Shown one piece after another: positions 56,318-64,000 of a stretch of 64,000 bases of DNA. A program made the translations under genes and the position numbers. Origin of the DNA: a virus; IMG/VR virus record IMGVR_UViG_3300021139_001840, positions 1 to 64,000 of that record; one strand, 5' to 3'. Positions within the stretch are counted from its first letter, which is position 1. Each line of letters starts with the position of its first letter. The notes beneath the pieces were generated by a model. It was not told the origin of the DNA and ran no database searches. It saw only the letters and a program-made list of their open reading frames with translations.

Positions 56318-58231
56318 ATGAATATATTTGATTTGTTCGAAGGCGACTCTGCTCGCGATAAATGGAATAAAGAATCCGCCAAACGTGATGCGGCCGCTAA
56401 AAAGCGTGAAGAAGAAATGACAGCACGACATAATCGAGGCAAAGAAGATATGTCAGGCGCAATTGATCGTTTAGAAAAACATTTAAATACTCCTGTTAAA
56501 GAACATGATATGTCGGAAGGCTGGAGTGACGCGATTGTTAGTCAAAGAACCGGCCGACCACGCACACCCTACTCAGTGTATATCAAAGGTAAGAAGTGGC
56601 GAGATTTTGAAAACGAAGATCATGCAGAAGCTGTAGCAAATAAATTACGAGCCAAATTCAAAGCTGACGGTCGTGACGCCAGTGTTATTACTATTGCCCC
56701 TACTGACTATGATAAAGATATAGTAAAAAAAGAAGCAGCAGTAAACGACGTAAACTTTGGTCATACAGTAACTAAAGGTGCTTGGATTGTACACCAGGAT
56801 GGCAAGAAACCAATTAGATTTAAGACACACATCGGCGCTAAAAAATATGCTGAAAAAAACGGCGGCAAAGTTTACTCAAGTGAGTTCTACGCAGACAAGA
56901 TTCAATCACAGGTTGATGAGCATGGTGGTGGTGTAAACGCTATGAATAAATATATTTCATGGCGCAATAGTGCTAACAAAGAACGTGGAATCACAAAATA
57001 CCAACCTGTAGGCAAACCTGCCGAAAGTTTACGAGAGTTTGCCCTAGGTGATGAAGGTGAGGAAGATACTTTACTCAAGTTTGCTCGCTTATGGTGGAAT
57101 GGTGACGAAGCTACACAAAATAAAGTTGAAGAAGTATTAGCCAAGATGGGTTGGACTATTGGTGAAAATGAATCTGGCGATGAAAACGATGCTTGTTTTG
57201 TTGTTCGCAATGGTGACATGAACGGCGATAGTTATATTGCGTTTGGCAAAGAAGATTTAAATGAAGGTTCAATGTCCACTGCCGCACATCATCATGCTGG
57301 TCCAGAATTTCCAGGATATTGGAAAGGAACTGACTCTGCTAGTTTATCACGTAGACGTATGGTGGGTGATGATATAGAAGAAGGTATTGAAGGTAACATG
57401 ACCGTTAAGTCCTCACCACTATCAGAGCCATTACGTAAACGTAATTTTGTTGCTAAAAATTCTCCCATTACCGGTGCTGGAAAACACACCAATCAGTTAA
57501 AAAAAGCCATGGCAGCAGGCCGCAATGCCAAGCATAAAGCACAAACTATTCCATTCGATGAAAGTATGAATTTTATGGAGTGGGCAGTAAACAATGACTA
57601 TAATTTTGCAAAAAATCCCGCTGTTTACAAAGAAGCCAAAGAAGCATTTAAAAAAAAAATAAACGAAATATCTAAAGATAAAATTGAAAAGTACTACACT
57701 GATGTTATTAAAAAACAAGCTGACAACATTGGTATCCAGCCTAATATGTATAGCAAGCTAGAACCAAAACATCAACGTGGTATTGATAGAGCAAATAATC
57801 GTTTATACAAAAATAATGAAGAGCGCGGACCAATAGCGCCGCACGAAACATATTATGGCGCAATGGATGAAGCCAAAGGTTTAGGTACACAAGTTAAAAT
57901 CATCAAAGGCAGTGATGCGGGCAAAATTGGATGGATTAGAGAAATTAAACTTGGTTCTTTTAAAGGAGCTCCAAAAACTTATTATATTGATCTCGAAGAT
58001 GGTGGGCAAGCAAATAATTTACCTGGCACTGCATTACGCATAATTAAAAACAAAGTAGATGAAAGTTTACAGCCAGGCGAATACTATGTTTGGACCGTAT
58101 ACTTTGATAATGGCGGTAAACAAAATATTAAAGTAACCTCAGATAATTTTGATCCAACAGCATATTATGCCAATCAAAACAAAGCGGTAGTAAATGTAGA
58201 TTATAATTGGGAGAAACATAATGAAATTTAA
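56318..58231 (+). CDS. Large late protein with capsid-targeting-like leader
   Basis: 637 residues. It begins MNIFDLFEGD (LFE site), then a charged coiled coil (KESAKRDAAAKKREEEMTARHNRGKED). Several small domains follow, including TPYSVYIKGKKWRDFENEDHAEAVANKL and a KOW-like segment VKIIKGSDAGKIGWIREIKLGSFKGAPKTYYIDLEDGG. Many LxE/IxE sites separate them, so the polyprotein could be cut during head maturation. No enzyme motif recognised. Confidence 0.66.
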   Translation: MNIFDLFEGDSARDKWNKESAKRDAAAKKREEEMTARHNRGKEDMSGAIDRLEKHLNTPVKEHDMSEGWSDAIVSQRTGRPRTPYSVYIKGKKWRDFENEDHAEAVANKLRAKFKADGRDASVITIAPTDYDKDIVKKEAAVNDVNFGHTVTKGAWIVHQDGKKPIRFKTHIGAKKYAEKNGGKVYSSEFYADKIQSQVDEHGGGVNAMNKYISWRNSANKERGITKYQPVGKPAESLREFALGDEGEEDTLLKFARLWWNGDEATQNKVEEVLAKMGWTIGENESGDENDACFVVRNGDMNGDSYIAFGKEDLNEGSMSTAAHHHAGPEFPGYWKGTDSASLSRRRMVGDDIEEGIEGNMTVKSSPLSEPLRKRNFVAKNSPITGAGKHTNQLKKAMAAGRNAKHKAQTIPFDESMNFMEWAVNNDYNFAKNPAVYKEAKEAFKKKINEISKDKIEKYYTDVIKKQADNIGIQPNMYSKLEPKHQRGIDRANNRLYKNNEERGPIAPHETYYGAMDEAKGLGTQVKIIKGSDAGKIGWIREIKLGSFKGAPKTYYIDLEDGGQANNLPGTALRIIKNKVDESLQPGEYYVWTVYFDNGGKQNIKVTSDNFDPTAYYANQNKAVVNVDYNWEKHNEI

Positions 58232-58796
58232 AAATATTGTAGCAATGACGCTAGTAGTATTTGCAGGCGCAGTTTCAGCCGAGCCATTACACATTTGCAA
58301 AAACATTGACTATGCACTTTGTGCTGCTAGTCCAACAACACCAACAGGTAAAACTATGAAGGTTGATGGCAAAACATTCAAAGAAGGTATGGCAGTTTGT
58401 CCCATACTTCACGGCGATGCTGTAGCCAATTTGAGTTTAATGAATGGATCGTGTGATGTTCCTGGACCAGGTAAAATTTGGAGTTTGTTTGGAGTTCCGG
58501 CTCAAACAAACTATCCGCAACAACCAACATGGGCAGTAGCCCCAGCCGCATTTAGAAGTTTTACAATTGGCACAACATCAACAACCGGTATGAGCAATAT
58601 GTGGAGTTTTCCATGCGATATACAAGCACAAAAAGTCAATGGCGTAAAATTGGCATCTTGCTACGGTCCTATCATGGAAAGTCCTTGGACAAATGACCAT
58701 GTCAAACCAGGCCAAATTGGATTTACGCAAGCCGCCGAAGGTGTAACATATCCTGTTGGTGGTAATGCTCCTGCTAATATCGTAATTAAAAAGTAA
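58221..58796 (+). CDS. Secreted hypothetical protein
   Basis: 191 residues overlapping the upstream gene by 11 bases, with GGGAGAAA before ATG. Sec signal peptide MKFKNIVAMTLVVFAGAVSA cut before EPLHIC. The mature part has several cysteines (ICKN, ALCAAS, AVCPIL, GSCDV, FPCDI, ASCYG), suggesting disulfides in the periplasm. Contains PAAFRSFTIGTTSTTGMSNMWSFPCD. No family recognised. Unusual among phage genes for being exported. Confidence 0.72.
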   Translation: MKFKNIVAMTLVVFAGAVSAEPLHICKNIDYALCAASPTTPTGKTMKVDGKTFKEGMAVCPILHGDAVANLSLMNGSCDVPGPGKIWSLFGVPAQTNYPQQPTWAVAPAAFRSFTIGTTSTTGMSNMWSFPCDIQAQKVNGVKLASCYGPIMESPWTNDHVKPGQIGFTQAAEGVTYPVGGNAPANIVIKK

Positions 58797-58797
58797 T

Positions 58798-58875
58798 ATG
58801 AATCCAAACGAGTATCCGGTATACCCAGAAGATGATGGGTATGACACTCCAAAAAATCCATTTTCTCCAGTTTAG
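58798..58875 (+). CDS. 25-residue hypothetical protein
   Basis: MNPNEYPVYPEDDGYDTPKN then PFSPV, starting one base after the previous stop. Acidic, Pro/Tyr-rich, with no ribosome-binding site. The stop abuts the -35 of the next promoter. Low support. Confidence 0.35.
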   Translation: MNPNEYPVYPEDDGYDTPKNPFSPV

Positions 58876-58904
58876 TTGACTAGTCAAGATAAATATGCTA
58901 TCAT
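58876..58904 (+). promoter_or_regulatory. Sigma70-type promoter TTGACT-17-TATCAT, leaderless
   Basis: -35 at 58876-58881 and -10 at 58899-58904. ATG 58910 is six bases after the -10, within one base of the predicted +1. Confidence 0.78.
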
Positions 58905-58909
58905 AGCAT

Positions 58910-60274
58910 ATGACACTTAAATCTACTAAACGAATTGGTATACTGGTTGCCCGCACTAACTTTGTTTATCGCGGGGTAGGTGCTTATGCTAAAAGTATTA
59001 TTGATTGGGCATTAAGTTTAGGATACCACGTTGATGTCATTTCTGATGCTCCTGTAAGACGTGATGGTTTATTTGATCAATATGAATTACGGGTTCAGTG
59101 GATTAGTCCTCCTACTACCATAGATGATAATGTTTACAAAGAACTGGCTTCTTTTTCAAAACCATTTGATACCACACTGAGCATTAATTTTCGTAACGCA
59201 TTAGTTTACGCATTGCGTCATCATACTTACGATATGATAATTACAAATACTGGCGAAGCATTGGATGCTGTAACTGGTATTGGTGTACACAAATATTGCA
59301 CAGTACTACATCCTACGCATCATGAATCCGAAGCTGGAGTTAAAGTTAAACATGACATTTTTGCTCCTGGTGTAACCGATCGTTATCGCGCTTTATGTAA
59401 CTTACCCGATGTACTACTGGCTTGCCAAAGTGATTGGATACAAGAAAATGCTCAAACACAATATCCTGACAAAGTGACTGAATGTTTAGTTGTGCCTCCA
59501 TTAGTTCCAGAAAAAGAATTACTTGATTTTAGCACATTGCCAACAGAACGTTGGGGAGTAGGATTTGTTGGCCCTTGGGAACCACGTAAAAATCCCGAAG
59601 CATATATTGCCGCACTTAAAGCCTCGGGATTACCTGGCGTAGTACTGGTGCCATCAGAAACATCTGCTAAGAAATTTAAGGAACGTTTTAAACAAGAAGG
59701 TATTGAGTATAAAATTCACGTGGGTGTCACTGGCGCGGAAAAAACAAGAATTATACAAAGTTTGGCGGCTGCATATCATCCAGCAGTTAGTGAAACTTTT
59801 GGATTAGGAGCATTAGAAACTGCTCACAGTTGCCCTACTGTATTACTATCTAAACATGATTGGAGCTACGCACATAAAGACTATGCTGTTATAGTGGAAG
59901 AAAGTGAAGCCGCTGATGTACTTAAATCAGTATATGGAGCAGGAGTTATCAAAGAAGTACAAGACATATTAACAGCACGTCATAAAACTATTAGTGAGCA
60001 ATTAGTCAAATTGGCTACCCGAAAAAAAATCACAACCGTTCACAAAAATAACTTTCACACAGAATTGGGAACCGTGGGTTTAATAAATCATAAAGAATTT
60101 ACTGATACTCATAATTCTTTTTGTACAGATGAAATATATAAAATGTTACGACTACCGGCGGTAGAAGCTGTAGAAGTGTTACATAGTTATAACGAAACAT
60201 ATTATAGAAATCGAGGAAGTAACTTGTTGCCGGAGGAAAAATCAGATCCTAGCAGTTTGTTTACTTTCGAATAG
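58910..60274 (+). CDS. GT4-type glycosyltransferase
   Basis: 454 residues. GT-B fold: N-terminal GILVARTNFVYRGVGAYAKSIIDWALSLGYHVDVISD, linker VVPPLVPEKE, C-terminal VGFVGPWEPRKNPEAYIAAL, and PAVSETFGLGALETAHSCPTVLLS with the E-x-FG-x4-E signature. Likely modifies a host or phage surface glycan, or DNA bases as T4 glucosyltransferases do. It has an early-type leaderless promoter. A structured gap follows. Confidence 0.82.
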   Translation: MTLKSTKRIGILVARTNFVYRGVGAYAKSIIDWALSLGYHVDVISDAPVRRDGLFDQYELRVQWISPPTTIDDNVYKELASFSKPFDTTLSINFRNALVYALRHHTYDMIITNTGEALDAVTGIGVHKYCTVLHPTHHESEAGVKVKHDIFAPGVTDRYRALCNLPDVLLACQSDWIQENAQTQYPDKVTECLVVPPLVPEKELLDFSTLPTERWGVGFVGPWEPRKNPEAYIAALKASGLPGVVLVPSETSAKKFKERFKQEGIEYKIHVGVTGAEKTRIIQSLAAAYHPAVSETFGLGALETAHSCPTVLLSKHDWSYAHKDYAVIVEESEAADVLKSVYGAGVIKEVQDILTARHKTISEQLVKLATRKKITTVHKNNFHTELGTVGLINHKEFTDTHNSFCTDEIYKMLRLPAVEAVEVLHSYNETYYRNRGSNLLPEEKSDPSSLFTFE

Positions 60275-60287
60275 AATGGCCTTAGGA

Positions 60288-60348
60288 CCGGTAATTCGTT
60301 ACCGTAGGCTGGGCGGCTACTGCCTTGAGTAATCCGATTCGCTACCGG
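60288..60348 (+). other. Structured intergenic RNA with alternative folds
   Basis: CCGGTA (60288-60293) can pair with TACCGG (60343-60348) to close a domain. Alternatively GGTAA-UUCG-UUACC (60290-60303) forms a very stable tetraloop hairpin. GTAG/CTAC (60304-60320) sits inside. The two pairings of GGTA are mutually exclusive, as in a switch. It lies between the glycosyltransferase and DsbA-like genes. Confidence 0.45.
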
Positions 60349-60427
60349 AACCTCTAAAAGTAGCATTACCAATTTACTACAATTTAATTAATTAATCGTG
60401 TATAATACTACATCAAAGGAGATTTAA

Positions 60428-60688
60428 ATGTCAGACAGAATTTTTACCGCAGAACAAACTAATAAACTTACTCAAGTCATTAATGAAGGCATGCAGGTTA
60501 TGCAAGAAATTGAAACACTGACTGGCGGATTAAGTGACACTGTCAAAGCAGTTGCTGAAGAATTGGAAATCAAACCCAACATTCTCAAAAAAGCCATTCG
60601 CTTGGCACATAAATCTGAATTTGGTCGTGAACAAGATGACCATGCTTTACTTGAACAAATTCTCACACAAGTTGGTAAGACACTATAA
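60428..60688 (+). CDS. DsbA-like dsDNA-binding protein candidate
   Basis: 86 residues with AAAGGAG. Entirely helical: SDRIFTAEQTNKLTQVINEGMQVMQEIETLTGGLSDTVKAVAEELEIKPNILKKAIRLAHKSEFGREQDDHALLEQILTQVGKTL. Size and helical plan (AEELEIKP-LKKAIRLAHK) resemble T4 DsbA, a small dsDNA-binding protein linked to late transcription. Position before the polymerase fits a replication and transcription block. TATAAT at 60401-60406 may be its -10. Confidence 0.62.
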   Translation: MSDRIFTAEQTNKLTQVINEGMQVMQEIETLTGGLSDTVKAVAEELEIKPNILKKAIRLAHKSEFGREQDDHALLEQILTQVGKTL

Positions 60689-60691
60689 ATA
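60684..60691 (+). promoter_or_regulatory. Perfect late-promoter match TATAAATA upstream of DNA polymerase
   Basis: Overlaps the stop of the DsbA-like gene. If used, +1 would be near 60697 and give the polymerase mRNA a leader of about 68 bases. Confidence 0.6.
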
Positions 60692-60704
60692 TTATAGTTA
60701 GAAG

Positions 60705-60756
60705 TAAGAGTCGTTCACTTAAAGAACATGAGACACGGCTTACCGGCCATAAACGG
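60705..60756 (+). promoter_or_regulatory. Possible translational operator of DNA polymerase
   Basis: Nested stem: TAAG/CTTA (60705-60708/60739-60742) encloses GTTC/GAAC (60713-60716/60724-60727). CCG 60743-60745 can pair with CGG 60754-60756, which overlaps the CGGAGA ribosome-binding site. T4 gp43 represses its own mRNA through such a hairpin. Confidence 0.4.
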
Positions 60757-60764
60757 AGAATAAT

Positions 60765-63422
60765 TTGAGTTATGTAGATTGTCTATACGATCGCGAACAT
60801 GATCGTATCCATGTTGTAGAACGTGTCAACGGCGAACGTGTTTACAAAGAATATCCAGCTGATTATATCTTTTACTACAACGATCCGCGTGGTAAATTTA
60901 CTTCAATATATGGCACTCCTGTTGCTCGTTTTTCCAGTCGCAACGCCAAAGAGTTTCGAAAAGAAGTTGCTATCCAACGTGGCAAACAACTTTATGAATC
61001 GGATATCAATCCTATATTCCGTTGTTTAGAAGAAAACTATAAAGGCAAAGATGCTCCTGAGCTTCAAACAGCGTTTTTTGACATTGAAGTAGACTTCCAC
61101 AAAGACAAAGGATTTTCTCCTACCACTGATCCGTTCAACGCCATTACTGCCATTTCAGTTTACCTACAATGGATGAATCAACTGGTTACTTTAGTTGTTC
61201 CGCCCGCACATATGAGTTTGGCAACAGCGCAGGAAGTTGCCGCTGACTTTGAAAATTGTATTGTGTTCGAGCATGAAGCTGATATGCTTAAAACATTCCT
61301 TGACTTAATTGAAGATGCTGATGTTATATCCGGCTGGAATAGTGAAGGATATGACGTGCCATATACTATCAATCGTATTACTAGAATACTAAGCAAAGAC
61401 GACACCCGTAGATTTTGTTTATGGGGCCAATACCCTAAACAACGAGAATTCGAACGCTTTGGCGCCACTAGTACAACTTATGATATTGTTGGTCGTGTAC
61501 ACATGGACTACATGCAATTATATCGCAAATACACATACGAAGAGCGACATAGTTACAGTTTAGATGCTATTGGTGAATATGAATTAAGTGAAAGTAAAAC
61601 AGCATACGAAGGTACGCTAGATCAATTATATAATCAAAATTTTAAAAAGTTTATTGAATATAATAGACAAGATACATTGTTACTTGACAAGTTAGATAAA
61701 AAGTTGCGGTTTATCGAATTAGCAAATGAATTAGCTCACGCCAATACTGTATTACTTCCAACTACAATGGGAGCGGTGGCTGTAACTGAGCAAGCTATTA
61801 TTAACGAAGCACATGAACGTGGGCTTGTTGTGCCAAATCGTAAACAAAGATTAACTGATGATGAAACTGCGGCTGCTGGTGCCTATGTTGCGTATCCCAA
61901 AAAAGGAACACATGAATGGGTAGGTGCTGTAGACATTAACTCTCTATATCCAAGTGCTATCCGCGCACTAAACATGGGAATGGAAACAGTAGTTGGGCAA
62001 CTAAGACCTGTAATGACTGAACGTTATATCGACGAATTAGTATCTAAAGGAAAAACATTTGCCGCGGCTTGGGAAGGTGTATTTGCCAGTTTGGAATATA
62101 CAGCAATCATGGAACAACAGCGTGGCACTGAAATTACTATTGACTGGCAGGACGGGGAACATTCAGTACATTCTGCTTCTGAAATATGGGAAATGATTTT
62201 TAATAGTAATCAACCTTGGATGTTAACAGCCAATGGCACTATCGTTACTTACGAAAAGAAAGGTGTCGTTCCTGGATTATTAGAGCGTTGGTATGCCGAA
62301 CGAAAAGAAATGCAAGAAAAGAAAAAAGAAGCTACCGATCCTAAAGAAATTGCATTTTGGGATAAACGACAACTTGTAAAAAAGATTAACTTGAATAGCC
62401 TATACGGGGCAATTCTTAATCCGCATTGTAGATTTGCGGACAAACGTATTGGACAATCAACCACATTATCTGGACGCAGTATTGCTCGGCATATGGCAGG
62501 TTATATCAACGAATGTATTACCGGCAAGTTTGATCATTTGGGTGATGCTATTGTATATGGCGATACAGACTCGTGTTATTTTAGTGCCTGGCCCGTTCTC
62601 AAAAAAGAAGTTGCGGCAGGCAATATGGAATGGAGCAAAGAAATTTGTATTCAATTATATGATTCAATTGCTGAACAAGTAAATTTATCGTTTCCAGCAT
62701 TTATGGAACAAGCGTTCCACTGCCCTAGAGAAGCTGGTGAATTAATCAAAGCCGGTAGAGAATTAATAGCATCTAACAGTTTGTTCATTACTAAAAAACG
62801 TTATGCTGTATTAATTTATGATTTAGAAAATAAACGTCTTGACATTAATGGGTCACATGGCAAAATTAAAGCTATGGGCTTAGATTTAAAACGAAGCGAT
62901 ACACCAAAAGTTATTCAAGAATTTTTGTATGAAATTTTAGAAAAAGTATTGACAGGTACTACGAGAGATGAAATCGTAGACCGTATTCGAGAATTTAAAT
63001 ATGCGTTTGCTGAGCGTCCAGCCTGGGAAAAAGGAACTCCTAAACGTGTCAACAATTTAACCAAATATGGAAAAGCCGAAGAAGCTGAAGGCAAAGCAAA
63101 TATGCCAGGGCATGTTCGAGCAGCATTGAACTGGAACAATATGCGTCGCATGAACAGCGACAATTATTCTATTGCGGTAGTTGACGGAATGAAAACCATT
63201 GTGTGTAAATTAAAACCCAATCCCATGGGATGGACTAGTATTGGATACCCAACTGACGAACAACGATTACCGGATTGGTTTAAAGAATTACCCTTTGACG
63301 ATGGATTAATGGAAGCTACTATTGTAGATCAAAAAATTGACAATTTATTAAGTGTATTAAACTGGGATTTAGCAAGTGCTACTAACACAGAAAATACATT
63401 CCAAACATTATTCGAGTTCTAA
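60765..63422 (+). CDS. 43: Family B DNA polymerase, gp43-like, TTG start
   Basis: 885 residues (T4 gp43 898) from TTG 60765, placed by CGGAGAATAAT. Exonuclease motifs: FFDIEVD (D106, E108), NSEGYD (N192-D197), YNRQD (Y299, D303). Polymerase motifs: DINSLYP (390-396), KKINLNSLYG (about 539-548), YGDTDS (598-603), then TKKRYA. All catalytic residues are present, so it should be an active proofreading replicase. The TTG start and structured leader may keep expression low. Confidence 0.96.
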   Translation: MSYVDCLYDREHDRIHVVERVNGERVYKEYPADYIFYYNDPRGKFTSIYGTPVARFSSRNAKEFRKEVAIQRGKQLYESDINPIFRCLEENYKGKDAPELQTAFFDIEVDFHKDKGFSPTTDPFNAITAISVYLQWMNQLVTLVVPPAHMSLATAQEVAADFENCIVFEHEADMLKTFLDLIEDADVISGWNSEGYDVPYTINRITRILSKDDTRRFCLWGQYPKQREFERFGATSTTYDIVGRVHMDYMQLYRKYTYEERHSYSLDAIGEYELSESKTAYEGTLDQLYNQNFKKFIEYNRQDTLLLDKLDKKLRFIELANELAHANTVLLPTTMGAVAVTEQAIINEAHERGLVVPNRKQRLTDDETAAAGAYVAYPKKGTHEWVGAVDINSLYPSAIRALNMGMETVVGQLRPVMTERYIDELVSKGKTFAAAWEGVFASLEYTAIMEQQRGTEITIDWQDGEHSVHSASEIWEMIFNSNQPWMLTANGTIVTYEKKGVVPGLLERWYAERKEMQEKKKEATDPKEIAFWDKRQLVKKINLNSLYGAILNPHCRFADKRIGQSTTLSGRSIARHMAGYINECITGKFDHLGDAIVYGDTDSCYFSAWPVLKKEVAAGNMEWSKEICIQLYDSIAEQVNLSFPAFMEQAFHCPREAGELIKAGRELIASNSLFITKKRYAVLIYDLENKRLDINGSHGKIKAMGLDLKRSDTPKVIQEFLYEILEKVLTGTTRDEIVDRIREFKYAFAERPAWEKGTPKRVNNLTKYGKAEEAEGKANMPGHVRAALNWNNMRRMNSDNYSIAVVDGMKTIVCKLKPNPMGWTSIGYPTDEQRLPDWFKELPFDDGLMEATIVDQKIDNLLSVLNWDLASATNTENTFQTLFEF

Positions 63423-64000
63423 ATGCCTTTAAGCGATATTGTACTTGTAAAAACACAATTAGATAAATTATCGGCTATTCCAATTCAAAAAGTAGCTGTT
63501 CATTCATTAAATGAAATTACACAATTATCCAACAGACTGAATGATACAAAACAAACCATAGAACAAGCATTTGATAATTTTGAACATGAGCTTGACCAAG
63601 TTAAATTAGGAATAAAAAAAGACATAGAAGAAAGTGAAAAACACTGGTTTCAAGAAAGTTATAAATCTTATAAAGAAGTAATTGAATGGGAGTTATCTGA
63701 AGATCCTGATACTATATTTAAAATTAGAAAAGGGTATGTTGAGGATATGGAATTGTTGCGTAGTAGATTACGATTATACGTAGATTGGAAATATGCCGCT
63801 ATCGTTATTCATCCAGGACAAGAAGAATTTATAGAAGATATGGTAGGATTTGATCCATTATACATAATAGACGTAAAACACGATTTACTGTTATCAGCAT
63901 TAGGAAAATTCCCTGAACAATATCAAAATCGATTACGCTCTTATACCATTACTGAAAATTTTGATAAAGATATTTTAGATAAGATACCCGATAGTCAATT
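63423..64000 (+). CDS. Hypothetical phage protein, cut by window edge
   Basis: 192 residues visible, starting one base after the polymerase stop. Helical first part (VLVKTQLDKLSAIPIQKVAVHSLNEITQLSNRLNDTKQTIEQ), then RLYVDWKYAAIVIHPGQEEFIEDMVGFDPLYIIDVKHDLLLSALGKFPEQYQNRLRSYTI. The second part looks conserved and may lead into an enzymatic domain beyond the window. Function unknown. Confidence 0.65.
   Translation, partial: MPLSDIVLVKTQLDKLSAIPIQKVAVHSLNEITQLSNRLNDTKQTIEQAFDNFEHELDQVKLGIKKDIEESEKHWFQESYKSYKEVIEWELSEDPDTIFKIRKGYVEDMELLRSRLRLYVDWKYAAIVIHPGQEEFIEDMVGFDPLYIIDVKHDLLLSALGKFPEQYQNRLRSYTITENFDKDILDKIPDSQ

Noticed and set aside
60288-60348. tRNA gene on either strand
   Set aside because: The closing stem is six base pairs with a competing UUCG hairpin; no anticodon arm and no T-loop consensus.

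Overview
This window is part of a large, AT-rich, T4-like myovirus genome (Tevenvirinae-like, marine or freshwater type). The evidence is a family B DNA polymerase with gp43-type motifs, a gp44-type clamp-loader ATPase, PhoH, a GroES-like co-chaperonin, large tail-fibre proteins with marine-phage N-terminal motifs, T4-type late promoters (TAAATA / TATAAATA) before structural genes, and several free-standing homing endonucleases. The host is probably a Gram-negative aquatic bacterium: there are lipoprotein spanin-like genes, a GH19 endolysin and consensus sigma70-type promoters. Both ends of the window are open, cutting a fibre gene on the left and an unknown gene on the right. No tRNA, rRNA, CRISPR array, IS element or attachment site was seen.

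Layout. 1-6.5 kb, minus strand: two very large fibre/adhesin genes with YadA-like AIAIG repeats. 6.6-13.5 kb: an early-type run of tightly overlapping small genes of mostly unknown function. 13.6-14.3 kb: rubrerythrin plus a separate rubredoxin. 14.6-17.3 kb: a PlcP-like metallophosphoesterase and two glycosyltransferases, probably a lipid-remodelling cassette. 17.3-21.2 kb: small conserved phage genes. 21.25-21.52 kb: a candidate structured ncRNA with its own promoter and terminator. 21.6-25.4 kb: SleB-type hydrolase, GIY-YIG nuclease, IF-1, superoxide dismutase-like protein, HNH nuclease and an A-type Fe-S carrier. 25.5-32.9 kb: fibre and virion proteins. 33-38.9 kb: co-chaperonin, clamp loader, HAD phosphatase, a minus-strand GIY-YIG nuclease and PhoH. 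39-43 kb: late genes and a lysis cassette (endolysin, membrane protein, lipoproteins, holin). 43-46 kb: DnaJ and ClpA. 46.8-58.8 kb: late genes, many starting with a short MKxxEFIxE-like leader that resembles T4 capsid-targeting sequences; these may be internal head proteins injected with the DNA. 58.9-64 kb: glycosyltransferase, DsbA-like protein, DNA polymerase and a partial gene.

The main cross-cutting observation is promoter placement. At eight sites a sigma70-type promoter (TTGAYW, usually 17 bp, TATAAT) lies so that the predicted +1 falls on, or within one base of, the A of an ATG. At least five late promoters do the same with TAAATA. The phage therefore seems to make many leaderless mRNAs in both the early and late programmes. 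It also carries its own translation initiation factor IF-1, which itself appears to start at a rare AUU codon. Other themes are oxidative-stress and iron functions (SOD-like, rubrerythrin, rubredoxin, Dps-like, ErpA-like), protein folding and turnover (GroES-like, DnaJ, ClpA), and a covarying RNA stem conserved before two GIY-YIG genes.

All calls were made by reading the sequence. No database search, folding program or statistics were run.
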